Assembly: GCF_000219625.1 (NCBI RefSeq)
Contig: NC_018213.1
Span: 372,001 to 436,000 of the forward strand
DNA from: Zymoseptoria tritici IPO323
Taxonomy: Eukaryota; Ascomycota; Dothideomycetes; Mycosphaerellales; Mycosphaerellaceae
Length of the DNA: 64,000 nucleotides
Direction: 5' to 3'
Shown: one piece after another, positions 42,455 to 52,499 of the stretch
Position numbering within the stretch: the first letter of the stretch is position 1
Layout of the letters: every line of letters begins with the position of its first letter
The notes under the pieces: model-generated
The model's input: only the letters and a program-made list of their open reading frames with translations
Databases searched by the model: none
Told to the model about the DNA's origin: nothing
Position numbers and translations under genes: made by a program

Positions 42455-45055
42455 ATATTAACGTCGACACGTTAGGCACCCGTATAGGCGCTATAGCATA
42501 CTACGTAGTCGGAGATCCGAAGCTACCGATAGAAAAACTATAACTAGTAGAAGCGCGAGACGACCTGCTTAATAGATTCGTAGACCCTACCCGATAGCTT
42601 ACGAGAGCTAGCCGCTTCCCTAACAAAGATGTCTAACCGATTCTGTACCTAAGTAAGCAGCTAACCGTAGTAGAGCGTAGATACTAGCCTACCGAGATAG
42701 AGATATAGGGACTCGTATAGACGCTAAAAAAGATTAAGTATATAGTTAATATAGCGCCTATAGTTATTACTTTTACTAATTATTCCGCGGTAGTAGCGAT
42801 GTCTCGAAAGTCGCTTATTACTATAACGTCCTTACCTAATAGGTCTAATATCCGTTTAATTACTGCCGCTTAGTATCTGTTATAGTTCTTAAATCTCGAA
42901 GTCGTCTATCGTCCTAGCCGCATTTATAAGGTACTAGATTAGCTAAGTCGCCTACTTAACAAATTAGATACGCCGCTATCTTAAGATCTAAATAATAACG
43001 GACTTAATAAACTAGCCGTTCCGATGCATTATACACTGCTCGTAGAAATGAACGACGACTTTCGTAGTCGACTAGTAGACGGGTACGAGGCCGACTCGTC
43101 CTAGCGTAAGATGCGCGACCTCTATATAAAAGAGGACGCGAAGGAATAGTAACTCGCCGAGGATACGAGGAACGATCTAGTCTAGCTAGTCTAAATAGGT
43201 ACGCGGTTACGACGAGACTACCCCGACCGCGCATTTAAACGCTACGTTGCCGCCGGAGTTAAACCTAACTAGAAAGACGGTACTATTAAACACGACGGCT
43301 TCCGCTTCTACATTAAGGACAGTCTTCTATACTGCCGAGAGATAGGAGGTAGACGAGACCGACTTTATATCCCCCCGTCGTTAATGTACGAAGTATTTAA
43401 GATGTCTTATAACACTAGATTCTACCCCGGCTACTAGCGTATACTCGAGAAAGTACGTACATTAGTCTATGTTCGAAACCTAGCTACGCACCTTAAGGAG
43501 TACATAGAACACTGCCTCCTATATAGAATAAACGAGACGAAGCGTTACGCTAAGCACGGCGCCTTAAGACCTGTCGGCACCCTAGCGATTCCTATAACCC
43601 TCGTCGTAGTAGACTTTATTACCTACCTCCTACCGATAGCCGACGGTTTCGACACGCTTATAACTATAACCTATAAGACTTCTAAGAGAGTTCTCCTTAT
43701 CGTAGGAAAAGCTACTTAGTAAGCCTAGGAGTAGGCGTACGTTTAGCTAACAGCTATTTAGGAGCGGGATTAGTCCCTCCCTACCGGATAGATATCTAAC
43801 ATAGACAAATAGTTTATGTCTAATTTCTTTAAGCGAGTCTTCGAGCTACTCGGCACCCGCCTTTTTACCTCGACCGCATATTATCCCTAGACGGACGGCT
43901 AGTCCGAGCGAACTAACTAGACCGTTAATATTATAATAAGGCATTTTATAATAATGCACTTAGATAACTAGTAGACTAACGCACTTCCCTTACTCTAATT
44001 ATACCTTAATAGTTTAAAGAACGCTACGACAGGATATTCCCCTTACTAGATCCTATACGGATTCGATTATAGAGTAGACGCTATAGACGCGCTACGCAAC
44101 GTAGAGCAATTAGACTATTAAGCTCTTCGTTAAGAATTCCGCGACAACGCTATAGACTCTATAATCTTCGTAGTAGGTGTAATAAAAGCCCGTTACGATT
44201 CTAAGCACAAGCTAGTACGATTTAAGGTCGGCGACAACGTTATAATACGCCTCTATAAGGGCTATAGATTAAATACTAGCGCTCCGAAGAAGTTTTCTCC
44301 GTAGTAATTAAACCCGGTTAAGGTCGTCCGCGTCGTAAACGAGCTAGTATACGAGCTCGATATCCCTCTAGGATAGAACATCTACCCTATCGTATTAGTT
44401 GCCTTCCTCGAGCTAGCACCTAAAGGAGTAGACGCGTATAAGCGCCCTAAGATCGAGATTTATTCCTTAATAGAGCCTAATAAGGCTCCCGACCCCTTCG
44501 TCGCTATTAACGAGATCCTTATAAAGCGTACGAACCCGGCTTCTAGCCGTACGTAGTACCTCGTTAAGTAGGTAAACTAAGGACTAACAATAAACAGATA
44601 GCTAGACGAAGATTAGCTCGATAAAGCGAAAGAACTAGTCGACGAGTTTAATAAGAGAGAAGCGCAACGACCTGCGCACTAATCTACGGTAAAACCCTAT
44701 ACCGAGCTAGTTATCCTAGTCTAGCATACCCTAACCGGCCTTAAAATTAGGATAGCTAAGGCGTCTACTAAGCCGGCAACCGGCGTAGCTAAGTACGAAA
44801 GCATTATTATAACTAGGCCGCCTAAAGAATCGATAATCTAGGAGCGGACAACCGCGTCTACCTTAACTACCCTAGTAGCAAAACCGAACGTAACCCTTAT
44901 CGTCCTTTAGGAGGACTCCTCGCCCGACATCGAACTAGCGCTACTCGCGTCTACTAAAGCTAGCGGAGACGTAGAGACTTATACCCGAGACACAATCTCC
45001 GGGACCTTAGCTCTCGTAGCTTAAGCCCTACATAATCCCGCGCCTACTTCTAATC
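42455..45055 (+). pseudogene. Element 1, segment B: RNase H-integrase-chromodomain
   Basis: The pol frame of element 1 resumes directly after the duplicated GCTAT. RNase H-like sequence with LSKQLTVVERRYQPTEIEIQGLV lies near 42650-42720. Integrase covers about 43260-44120, with the zinc-binding region (YPGYQRILEKVRTLV, EYIEHCLLY) and the catalytic core (VVVDFITYLLP, TSTAYYPQTDGQSERTNQ). A chromodomain lies at about 44500-44660 (TQYLVKQVNQG...LDEDQLDKAKELVDEFNKR). A long hydrophilic C-terminal extension rich in Lys, Thr and Ser continues to the LINE insertion at 45056. Confidence 0.85.
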
Positions 45056-45070
45056 CTCGTAGACGCCTAT
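45056..45070. repeat. Target-site duplication of LINE copy 1, left
   Basis: CTCGTAGACGCCTAT is found here and again at 46582-46596, flanking the LINE. Fifteen bases is within the usual range for target-primed insertion. Confidence 0.88.
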
Positions 45071-45090
45071 TGTTTGTTTGTTTGTTTGTT
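45071..45090 (-). repeat. AACA tail of LINE copy 1
   Basis: Five copies of TGTT on the plus strand (AACA on the LINE strand) abut the left target duplication. This is the 3' tail of the LINE. Confidence 0.85.
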
Positions 45091-46581
45091 CCATTTACGT
45101 CCTGTAGGAGTCTATGACTATGTAGGACGGCTGTCTCGCGACAGCAGTCTATCTATGTACAATCGTTGTTCTCTCGTATCTCTTGACCTTAGGGAAAGAC
45201 CCGTGCCTAGGATAGTAGCCAGCTAGTATCGAAGGACTTTAAAGAAAGACAAATAAGGAAAAGTAAAAGGAGTGTAGGCTAGACGGTCTCGTCTTCGCCT
45301 CTTGCTAGGTGCCAGGACCTAGAAGCAATCTTTGTGTCCGAGAGAAAGGTAGTGAGGTGTTTCCGGAGTTCCTTATCTTCTACTATTTCTAGTAGAGATT
45401 GTGCTTGTCGTAGCGGTAGTGGCCTAAATACATTGTAGATAGGGCAGCTACATACGAGGTGTTCTGCTGTTTCTCGTCGTCCGTAAGGGCAGTCTGGCGT
45501 CGTTACGTGTCCAAAGCGATAGAGATAGGACTTTAGGTATCCGTGTCCTAATAGGATAGTATAGAAGGCACTAGTTAAAGCGCGTCTTCCTCCTATTCTG
45601 TGTTTTCCTGGCGAGCTCTATGGAAATCGACTAAGGTAGCTATTTGTATTCCTAGGTACCTTATTAATCTCCCGTTGTCTTGCTATTTCGTATCGGGTTT
45701 TCCAGACGCTAAAGAGATCGTCTTTTGCGTAGTTAGCCCTCTCGTGTTCTACGAAATGCTTGTATTGTCGGAGTCGATAACAGAGTAGTTGTATCTGTGT
45801 TCTCTGTCGTTTTTGCGGGAGTATCTCTCTCGAGTCCTCGTGTCGGACTTCTCGCGTATCCGAAGGCGCGCTTTGGATAGCGAGTCTTACAGGGTGGTTT
45901 TCGGGTAGCTTTGCTGCGCGTAGAGAGTATAAAATTGACTGCCTCTCTAGGCGTAGATCCGGGGGGAAGAGATTTAACTCTACTTCGGACGGGACGTTTG
46001 GGGCGGTACGGAAAACGCCTAGGATCTTTCTACAAGCTTTACTTTGTAGAGATACTAGAGGTTTTATGCTCTTTTTCGACCGCCACCAAACCGGGGCCCC
46101 GTAGTCTGCTATTGTAGTAACGCAGGCTAGGTAGATCTTTCTTAACGATATAGAAGATAGACCGCGTTCGGTATTTGCTAGTCTTTCTAATCGATAGAAT
46201 GCTGCTTGTGCTTGTGCCGATCTTATTGCAATGTGCTCCTTAAAGGTAAGACCGGCGTCTAGCCAAATCCCAAGCTACCTTATCGCTTTCTTTGCCGGGC
46301 GAACGATATCGCCGTTTGGAAGAATTACCGGGCAATCGGACCCTTTCCCTTTCGAGAAGTGTACTAGGTCTGTCTTTGCTAGGTCGAAAGCAATCGAGTT
46401 CTTCTTTCCTAGGTCTATTAGCCTTCTTGCCTTACGTTCTAGTACCTTAGAGTTCTTCTTAAGGGACGTAGACGAGGTAGATAGTCTAATGTCGTCGACG
46501 TAGGAACTAGGAGTAACTCCTTGTAGCGAGAAGAATATGTCGCGCGTATAGATAAGAAAGAGGATAGGAGACATCGGGCTG
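45071..46581 (-). mobile_element. LINE copy 1 (Tad1/I-type), 5'-truncated, minus strand
   Basis: The element lies in the minus orientation inside element 1. It begins (5' truncated, 46581) within the reverse transcriptase at the GSPMSP motif and keeps the catalytic YVDD (SSYVDDIRLS). Then come the thumb region and the C-terminal zinc-knuckle-like segment CPYGRRETAEHLVCSCP, whose Tyr is probably a mutated Cys. The frame ends with a TAG at 45279-45281, followed by about 190 bp of 3' UTR and a tail of five AACA units (45071-45090). There are only two internal stops, both TAG where Trp is expected, and CA/TG content is far higher than in the surrounding DNA. It was therefore inserted after most of the RIP. 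Clade assignment is inference. Confidence 0.88.
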
Positions 46582-46596
46582 CTCGTAGACGCCTAT
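46582..46596. repeat. Target-site duplication of LINE copy 1, right
   Basis: CTCGTAGACGCCTAT matches 45056-45070. After it the C-terminal tail of element 1 continues. Confidence 0.88.
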
Positions 46597-47160
46597 CGAA
46601 AGTAGCTAAGTCCGCAAAGCTCTAATCTAGGATAGAGTAGATTTAAGCCCGCATTCGAGAGCTTTAAGCTTCCGGGACAAAAGAATCTAAGACTAGTAAG
46701 TCTACGCTTCTACTACCGACAGCGGAGGCTACAAAAGTTAAGAAGAATAGTAAGGAAGCCTAAACCGTAGATAAATCCGCGCCCCTAATACTATCGAAGA
46801 CTTCGAAGGGTAAAGGTAGGAAGGTAGACACCTAATAAGTTAACTAGTCCGCGCCCCTAATACTATCGAAAACTTCGAAAGGTAAGGGCACTAAGGCAGA
46901 CACCTAAGTAGTTAACTAGTCTGCGCTACCCTTACTATCGAAGCCTACTAAAGCTAAGGGAAAGAAACTACGCTCCTAAGGGCTAAAAGTTTCCGCGCCT
47001 CTTCTAACACTAAAGATTATACTATCTACGAGCATAAAAACTCGCTCCTAGATAGTCGCTTAATCCGCACCCCCTTCGAATACTAAATCTAAGGAAAAGA
47101 ATATAGTTACCTAGGAAGCCGAAGGCTCCGCGTCCCTCTAAGGGCGCGTAAGTTCTTAAC
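46597..47160 (+). pseudogene. Element 1, segment C: C-terminal tail
   Basis: After the LINE the element 1 frame continues as a Ser/Lys/Thr-rich tail containing 72-bp tandem repeats (46776-46991). The frame fades near 47160. No 3' LTR is recognised. The next 230 bp (to 47390) are A/T-rich, with a poly-T run at about 47190, and contain no frame. Confidence 0.6.
46776..46991 (+). repeat. 72-bp tandem repeats in element 1 C-terminal tail
   Basis: Three copies start at 46776, 46848 and 46920. Each encodes 24 residues with the core SAPLILSKTSKGKG and an ending such as DTQxVNQ, where the Q codons are now stops. Copies 1 and 2 are nearly identical; copy 3 is more diverged. Confidence 0.75.
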
Positions 47161-47390
47161 TTCCCTCTTAATTCGAGAATTATTATATTTTTTTATATAT
47201 ACCGTACGGGCCGCTAATTGCTAATTGTTTAGCGCTCGGACTATACGTACTTATTAAGTATCGATTTTAACACTACGTAGTTTCGTAACAATACCGATCT
47301 TAACTAGTATCTACCTTTTTATTTCTAGTTAGCAACATATTAGCCTTACCTAATTTAGCTATACGAGTAGCGTTACCTAAGATTATTATC

Positions 47391-48180
47391 GATGTATACT
47401 TCCTCGTATAAACTTTACTACGCTATAGGAGGTAATAAGCGCCTAGCTATAGAGGCTTTAGGTAAGTAGCCGTCGAACCGTAAGAAGTCTAAAGCCGAGA
47501 CCGACGACGACGACGACGAATCGTAAGGTAAAGCCCCTAAGAAGCGAGCGCCGCGTAAACGCGCTCCTAAGAAGGCGAAGAAGGAAGATGTAGACGACGA
47601 AGATGTTAAAAAGAGCGTCTACCTAAAAGTTAAGACTATAAGCTCGGATAAGGACACAACTATCTATATACTCTACGACTAGGAGCGCCTAAAGCGCGCC
47701 GAAGAGAAAGACGCAGATCGGTAGCTTAGAAACATCGATAATCTTACTATTAATTAGCGTAAGGAAGTCCGACGCGCCCCCTCGCGCAAAATCGCATCGG
47801 CGAGAGATAAGACCTTAATTATACGAGGTTGTATCGCTAAAGGCAGACCGCCGTTAGACCTCCCTAAGCCTTTTAAGCTCTCGGAAGAGGGCGCCTACTC
47901 CGACTACGTAGAACTTCTTCCCGACTCTATTTAGCTAATAGCTAAAATAGTAACCTAGAAAGAGCTTATCGTAGACTAGAACAAACACTATTAATCTACA
48001 TTAAGAGGAGAGATAATACGCGAAGCGGAACTCGCCCTTCTATATGTTAAGCACTTACGCAGATTCCTATATAAGTACGTAGCTAACCTACTAATAATTA
48101 AACCGTCTAGCACCTTATAGTAGGTAGAATCGACTACTACTAACCTAAGGCACTAAGAGGTAAGTGCATAAGTGCCTTAA
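47391..48180 (+). pseudogene. ORF-A: unrecognised basic/acidic protein remnant
   Basis: A preserved ATG at 47391 opens a plus-strand frame of about 257 codons, interrupted only by TAG/TAA. It starts MYTSSYKLYYAIGGNKRLAIEAL, then has a run of five Asp at about 47501-47515 and a strongly basic, nuclear-localisation-like segment (KKRAPRKRAPKKAKK). A mixed region follows (LIIRGCIAKGRPPLDLPKPFKLSEEGAYSDYVELLPDSI, cut by no frameshift). I do not recognise it. It converges on ORF-B, which ends near 48424. It may belong to an unknown mobile element together with ORF-B. Confidence 0.5.
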
Positions 48181-48245
48181 GGGCGCGGTATCGAGCGTAG
48201 AATTATATTAAGAAATAAGTAGTAGCTATAAAGTGCATTAAGTGC
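48147..48245. repeat. Repeated AAGTGC motifs and stem-loop between convergent ORFs
   Basis: AAGGCACT (48147-48154) and AGTGCCTT (48171-48178) are exact inverted copies 16 bases apart. The motif AAGTGC occurs as two close pairs at 48162-48175 and 48230-48244. These keep CA and TG in a region where such dinucleotides are otherwise rare. A transcription end signal for the convergent frames is one possibility. Confidence 0.4.
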
Positions 48246-48423
48246 TACCGACGACCGGTAATGTTGTTGTTAGATCCTTAAAAAAAGGAAGAATCCGACT
48301 ACTATACATCGCTAAGACCTAAAACTACGCTATACCGTAAACTATATTTAGTACTATTTGCCCTACAACATTTTCCTCCCCTACTTATTATATGTCTATG
48401 CTATAGACACAACAAGCACTACT

Positions 48424-51400
48424 TAATAGCAACTAAGTTCCTTAATGTCGTCGTTACGAAGATCTAGCTTATTAAGCTAGTTCTTAGCGAGCTAGTCCTC
48501 TTCCTTACTACCGAACTATAGGTATTGCTAGTAAACCTGCTCTATAGTCGGTACGTATCCGTCGGCAACGCGACCGGAGGTGCTAAAAATAGGCAGATCC
48601 TTAGTATTAGTCTTAGCCGAGGGGTTGCGAGCCTTACTCTCCTCGACTATATTACCCTTAGTATTAATAGTTACCTTTAAACCCTTACTATTATTACGGT
48701 CGTTAATTTCCTAGGCTATTTCCTTAACCTATAGCTTACTCTTGTTCTTAGCTAGTGCGGCTATGCGCTCGGTACGCTCCGCATCGCTCGCGCTTACCTT
48801 CTCGTACTTACTACCGCCGAAGTAGCTGTTATTAAATCTAAAGGCTTCTTACTCTTACGGACGGACGTAGTCGGCTATAGTAAGGAAGACGCGAGCGACT
48901 AATGTAGCGCGAGTCTTAGTAACGTACTCCTTACGGTAGAATTTAGACTTAGAGAAGAGGGCATCTTAGTTAGCCTTAATACCGGCATCGAGGTAGGTAG
49001 TAGCACCGAGAACAGCGTTAAACAGAGCACTCTACGTACGGATAACTACCGAGGTAGGGAAGGGCGTAGTCGGTATACCGTAGTTATTAGGCTTACTAGA
49101 CGGAGTCTTAAATCTAGGCATACGTACGGAGTAGGAGTAGGCAAGCTCGGCGACGGTACTAGCTAAGGCATTCTCGATAGCACTACCGGGCTTACCGGCG
49201 ACAAACTATAATAGAGCAGTTATACGTAGCTTAGTTGCTAGTCCGGTAGATCTATACGGAAGTAGGGGATAAGAGATACGAGCAACACCTACCTTAACTA
49301 GCTAAAGGTGCTAGTTAGTCTTAAATTCCCGAAGATCCTCCGTAGTAATTATCTTATCGGTAATCGTTAGAACTATCGTATTACGTAGACTAAGCTTAAA
49401 GCGAGCATCCTTCGTAGTAGCCTCCTTGTCTATACCCTTAGCGACTTTAGAGTCGATAAGTACCTACGTACGCTCCTCTATATTAGCATACTACTTCTTC
49501 TAGTGTAGGTGCATACCGGGGATAATTAGGGTACAGTTCTCCTTATCTTTATCGGTAAGGGAAACTAAACCTTAAATTATTATTACTATTAACTTATTAC
49601 CCTCGAGCATGTCGATAGGGTTATAATCTATATACTTAAAAGTAGTAAACGCCCCCGGAAGCGTAAGCTTAGCGTAGTACGGGTATAAGTAGAGGTTTAT
49701 TACCTTATCTAGTCGAAGAAGGTAGTATAATGCGTAGTACATTAGGTCTTAGCGTATACTCTACTACATTAGCGAGTAGAAGTAGTTGCGTAACTAGCTA
49801 ATGTCGTTAGTGCCGGGAGGTGTAAGGAAATAATAGTAGTACATCTTAAACTCGCTCTTAAAGATATATAGAAGGTCGAAGTTCTTCTACTAGCCGAAGA
49901 TGTTAACAGCGATCGTACCGTCTAGCTAGAACTAATCGTAGACTCCGGGTAGTATAGCTTTAGCGGCTATAGAGAAATCGTCGTTTATTATATAAACCTC
50001 GAATACTAATTTGTTAGGGATCTTACGGTATAAGAGGTAGGCATCGCGGGGGTAAGGCGACCGAGCAAACTTCTTAACATTAGCGTAGGCATTATTAGTC
50101 GATAAGAAGGCCGTAATGCGATCGCCGGTGTTGTTCGCGTATACGATAATGCGCTACATAGTAGTATCGTAGCTAAGTGCGTTAATATAGTATCTAGCCT
50201 TACCGAGGAGCTAGTGTTAATGCGCGAAGTAGATGTAGTAACCGTCGCTTAGGTAGGTAGCCGCAAGAGCTATAACCGCATTAACTTTAGCACGAGCAGC
50301 TGTAGTAATCGTAGCCTTATCCTTAAGGCAAGTAAGCTTCTTAATCTTCTCGATAACCGCCTTTAAGGTAGCTTTCCGAACAGTGCTATCTAGAAGATTA
50401 GTAGTTACGGATGCCTTCGGACGGAAGTATATATAGTTATCCTTAATTCCGGCCTTCGTAACCGTAGTCTTAATGCCGCGGCTACGACGACCTAGCTTAT
50501 CCTTAAAGTCGTCGTTGCTAGCATTATCCGTATTATCCTCCTTAGCATTATTACCGCGAGTCGCTATAAGAGTAGTAGTAGCCGCACGGGCGCCTATACG
50601 TAGTCGTATACTCGGCCGAGCACTCGCCGCCTCCTTACTAAGAGGACGCACTTCTTAGTTCTCGATGTCTTAAAGCGCCTCGGCTAAGAGCTCGTCTTCC
50701 TTAGCTTATCGTACCGCGCTAGCATCGAACTTATTCGTAAATTTGGCGCTAGAGCGCGTACGGCCGCGGTTAGGTAATAAAGTGCGAGTGGGCTTAGGGC
50801 TATTAACCGGGCTCTTAGGGTAGTCGATAGTAAGGGCGGTAGTAGAGTGGAATCTAATAAGCGTACCCTACGCGTCGATGCGGTAGCGAGAGTAGAAGAG
50901 CGGGTTCGCCTTTATCTTATTACTACGGCTATTAATAGCCTTCTCTAGCTCTTCTAACTCCGAGCGCGTAATTGCGCGCATAGTAGTGTCCGGGTCGTTC
51001 TTAACATTTTAAACTACTAGCTTAACATCGCTAATAGTAATTTCGGTCGTATAGGTAGTACGGGTTTTACTAATGTTAGTAATTATAGCGCGAGTAAGCG
51101 CATTAATTGTTTGCTCTACCTTCTTCGAGGAGTTAATAAGTACGCTTATATACTTATTAAAGTCGTTAGAGCGCACTTTGTTAATTATAAAGTACGGATA
51201 TACGACTATACTCGGGGCATCCTCGATTTAAAGGTTTGTAGTTAATGCGCGGCGATACTAGTCGTTGCGCTTTGCCGAGTCGCGAGAAATCTAAAGATTA
51301 GTAGAGTAGTTCTTAACTTCTCTATCGAGCAGATTAAAGCGATTAACCTTAACTAGGTAGTAGACCGCTAGTTCTTTATCGAACAGTAAGCGTATACTGT

Positions 51401-51630
51401 TAGTAGTTAACTTCACCGCTACGCCGAAAGCCTTAAGCTTCTTAGCTATATCTACGTAGAACTAAAGTGCTTCGTCCTTATCGAAGTTTGCTACGTAGGC
51501 GCGGATTTTATTAATGCTACTAAAAGTGTTGCCGTTATATTAGATAGGGGTAAGTAGCGCGCCTTATAGTACAAGCGTAAGCGCTTATAAAGTCGAGTCG
51601 GCTATCTAGGCCGGTTGTAAAGGGGGTAGT
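48424..51630 (-). pseudogene. ORF-B: unrecognised protein remnant of about 1070 codons
   Basis: On the minus strand one frame can be followed from about 51630 to 48424 with no frameshift, broken only by TAG/TAA. The part 50217-50651 is free of stops. Recognisable character: N-terminal alpha/beta region (SINKIRAYVANFDKDEAL, VDIAKKLKAFGVAVKLTT, LAVYYLVKVNRFNLLDREVK), a central basic linker (LLPNRGRTRSSAKFTNKF), then several hydrophobic and aromatic segments (YLSDGYYIYFAH, DRITAFLSTNNAYANVKKFA, LPGVYDQFQLDGTIAVNIFG) and a helical C-terminal part. I see no polymerase, integrase, transposase DDE or recombinase motif I can defend. It lies downstream of, and in the same orientation as, element 3 pol, so it may be an extra gene of that element, or a gene of a separate element with ORF-A. 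Confidence 0.5.
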
Positions 51631-52499
51631 AAACGAGGATGTTAATAAGGAGGTTATAGTCGTAAAAAGTAACTCGAGAAAATGTATAAGAACTACCGGT
51701 AGGAGAAAATAAGGCTAGCCGGCTACTCCCGATTAAGGCGGAAAGTAGTAGTTAACATATACCTACTATAAGTATCGATGTTAAGTGCGAGTAGTTGCGC
51801 TTTAGGGCGCATATTAAAGAGCGTAGTTAGTTTAATAGTTCGCTATTTCTAGATAGTCGAGCTAGTGCTAGTTGCTACCTTAATGCGGCTATTTTCCCTC
51901 GATTACCCTCGGGGGTAGCCCGGGGCAATACTAGGACGGGGTAGCGGGGACGGCGGTAGTAGCCGCGATATAACAATACTAGTCGCAGCGACAGTTGTTA
52001 GTGAATTCTAGATGTTTATAAACCTTCTATTAGAGATAAATTGTTTCTAATTGTTAGAAACTGCTTATAATTATTCCGGAAGCGTAGCTAAGCCCCTAAA
52101 AAGCTTTACTACTTACTGTTCTTTCTCCTCTTCTTCCTTACTACGCCTTATAATTAATAGTAGTGTTCTAGTAGCGAAAATGTTATAGATGTCGTTTAAG
52201 CCGGCATTTATTATAGTCGGGTAAGGGTAGTAGTATAGGCGCCCCTTAAACTTTATTTCCTATTTAGCGGTGCCGGCAGTAGATAATTAGCGGCGGGGAC
52301 GGCGATGTTGTAGGCGAAAAGAGCTTACTTCACTACTTTAGGCAACCTATGTTAGTGTACTTAGTATAAATATAAATAACGAGGTCGAGCAAATAACGCC
52401 GCGTACTCTTCCCCCCCCCCCTAAAGGCTATTATACGAAGCGCTCGTACTACGACACGTCTAGTAAGGCTAGGTTAGGTAGTCGTACCTACGGGGACAG
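51631..52499. other. Non-coding spacer between ORF-B and element 3 pol
   Basis: About 870 bp without a continuous frame on either strand. It contains an 11-C run at 52411-52421. It may include a decayed 3' LTR of element 3 (minus strand), but I find no matching copy near 58000-58700. Confidence 0.4.
52411..52421 (+). repeat. Poly-C run
   Basis: Eleven C in a row. On the minus strand this is an 11-G run just downstream of the element 3 pol end, at the place a polypurine tract would have, but the flanks are not purine-rich enough to be sure. Confidence 0.6.

Noticed and set aside
43004..43234. A 76-codon minus-strand frame in the repeat block
   Set aside because: It is antisense to the integrase region of element 1 and open by chance because RIP stops fall mainly in the sense frame.
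45600..46503. Three plus-strand frames of 62-90 codons
   Set aside because: They are antisense to the lightly mutated LINE coding region.
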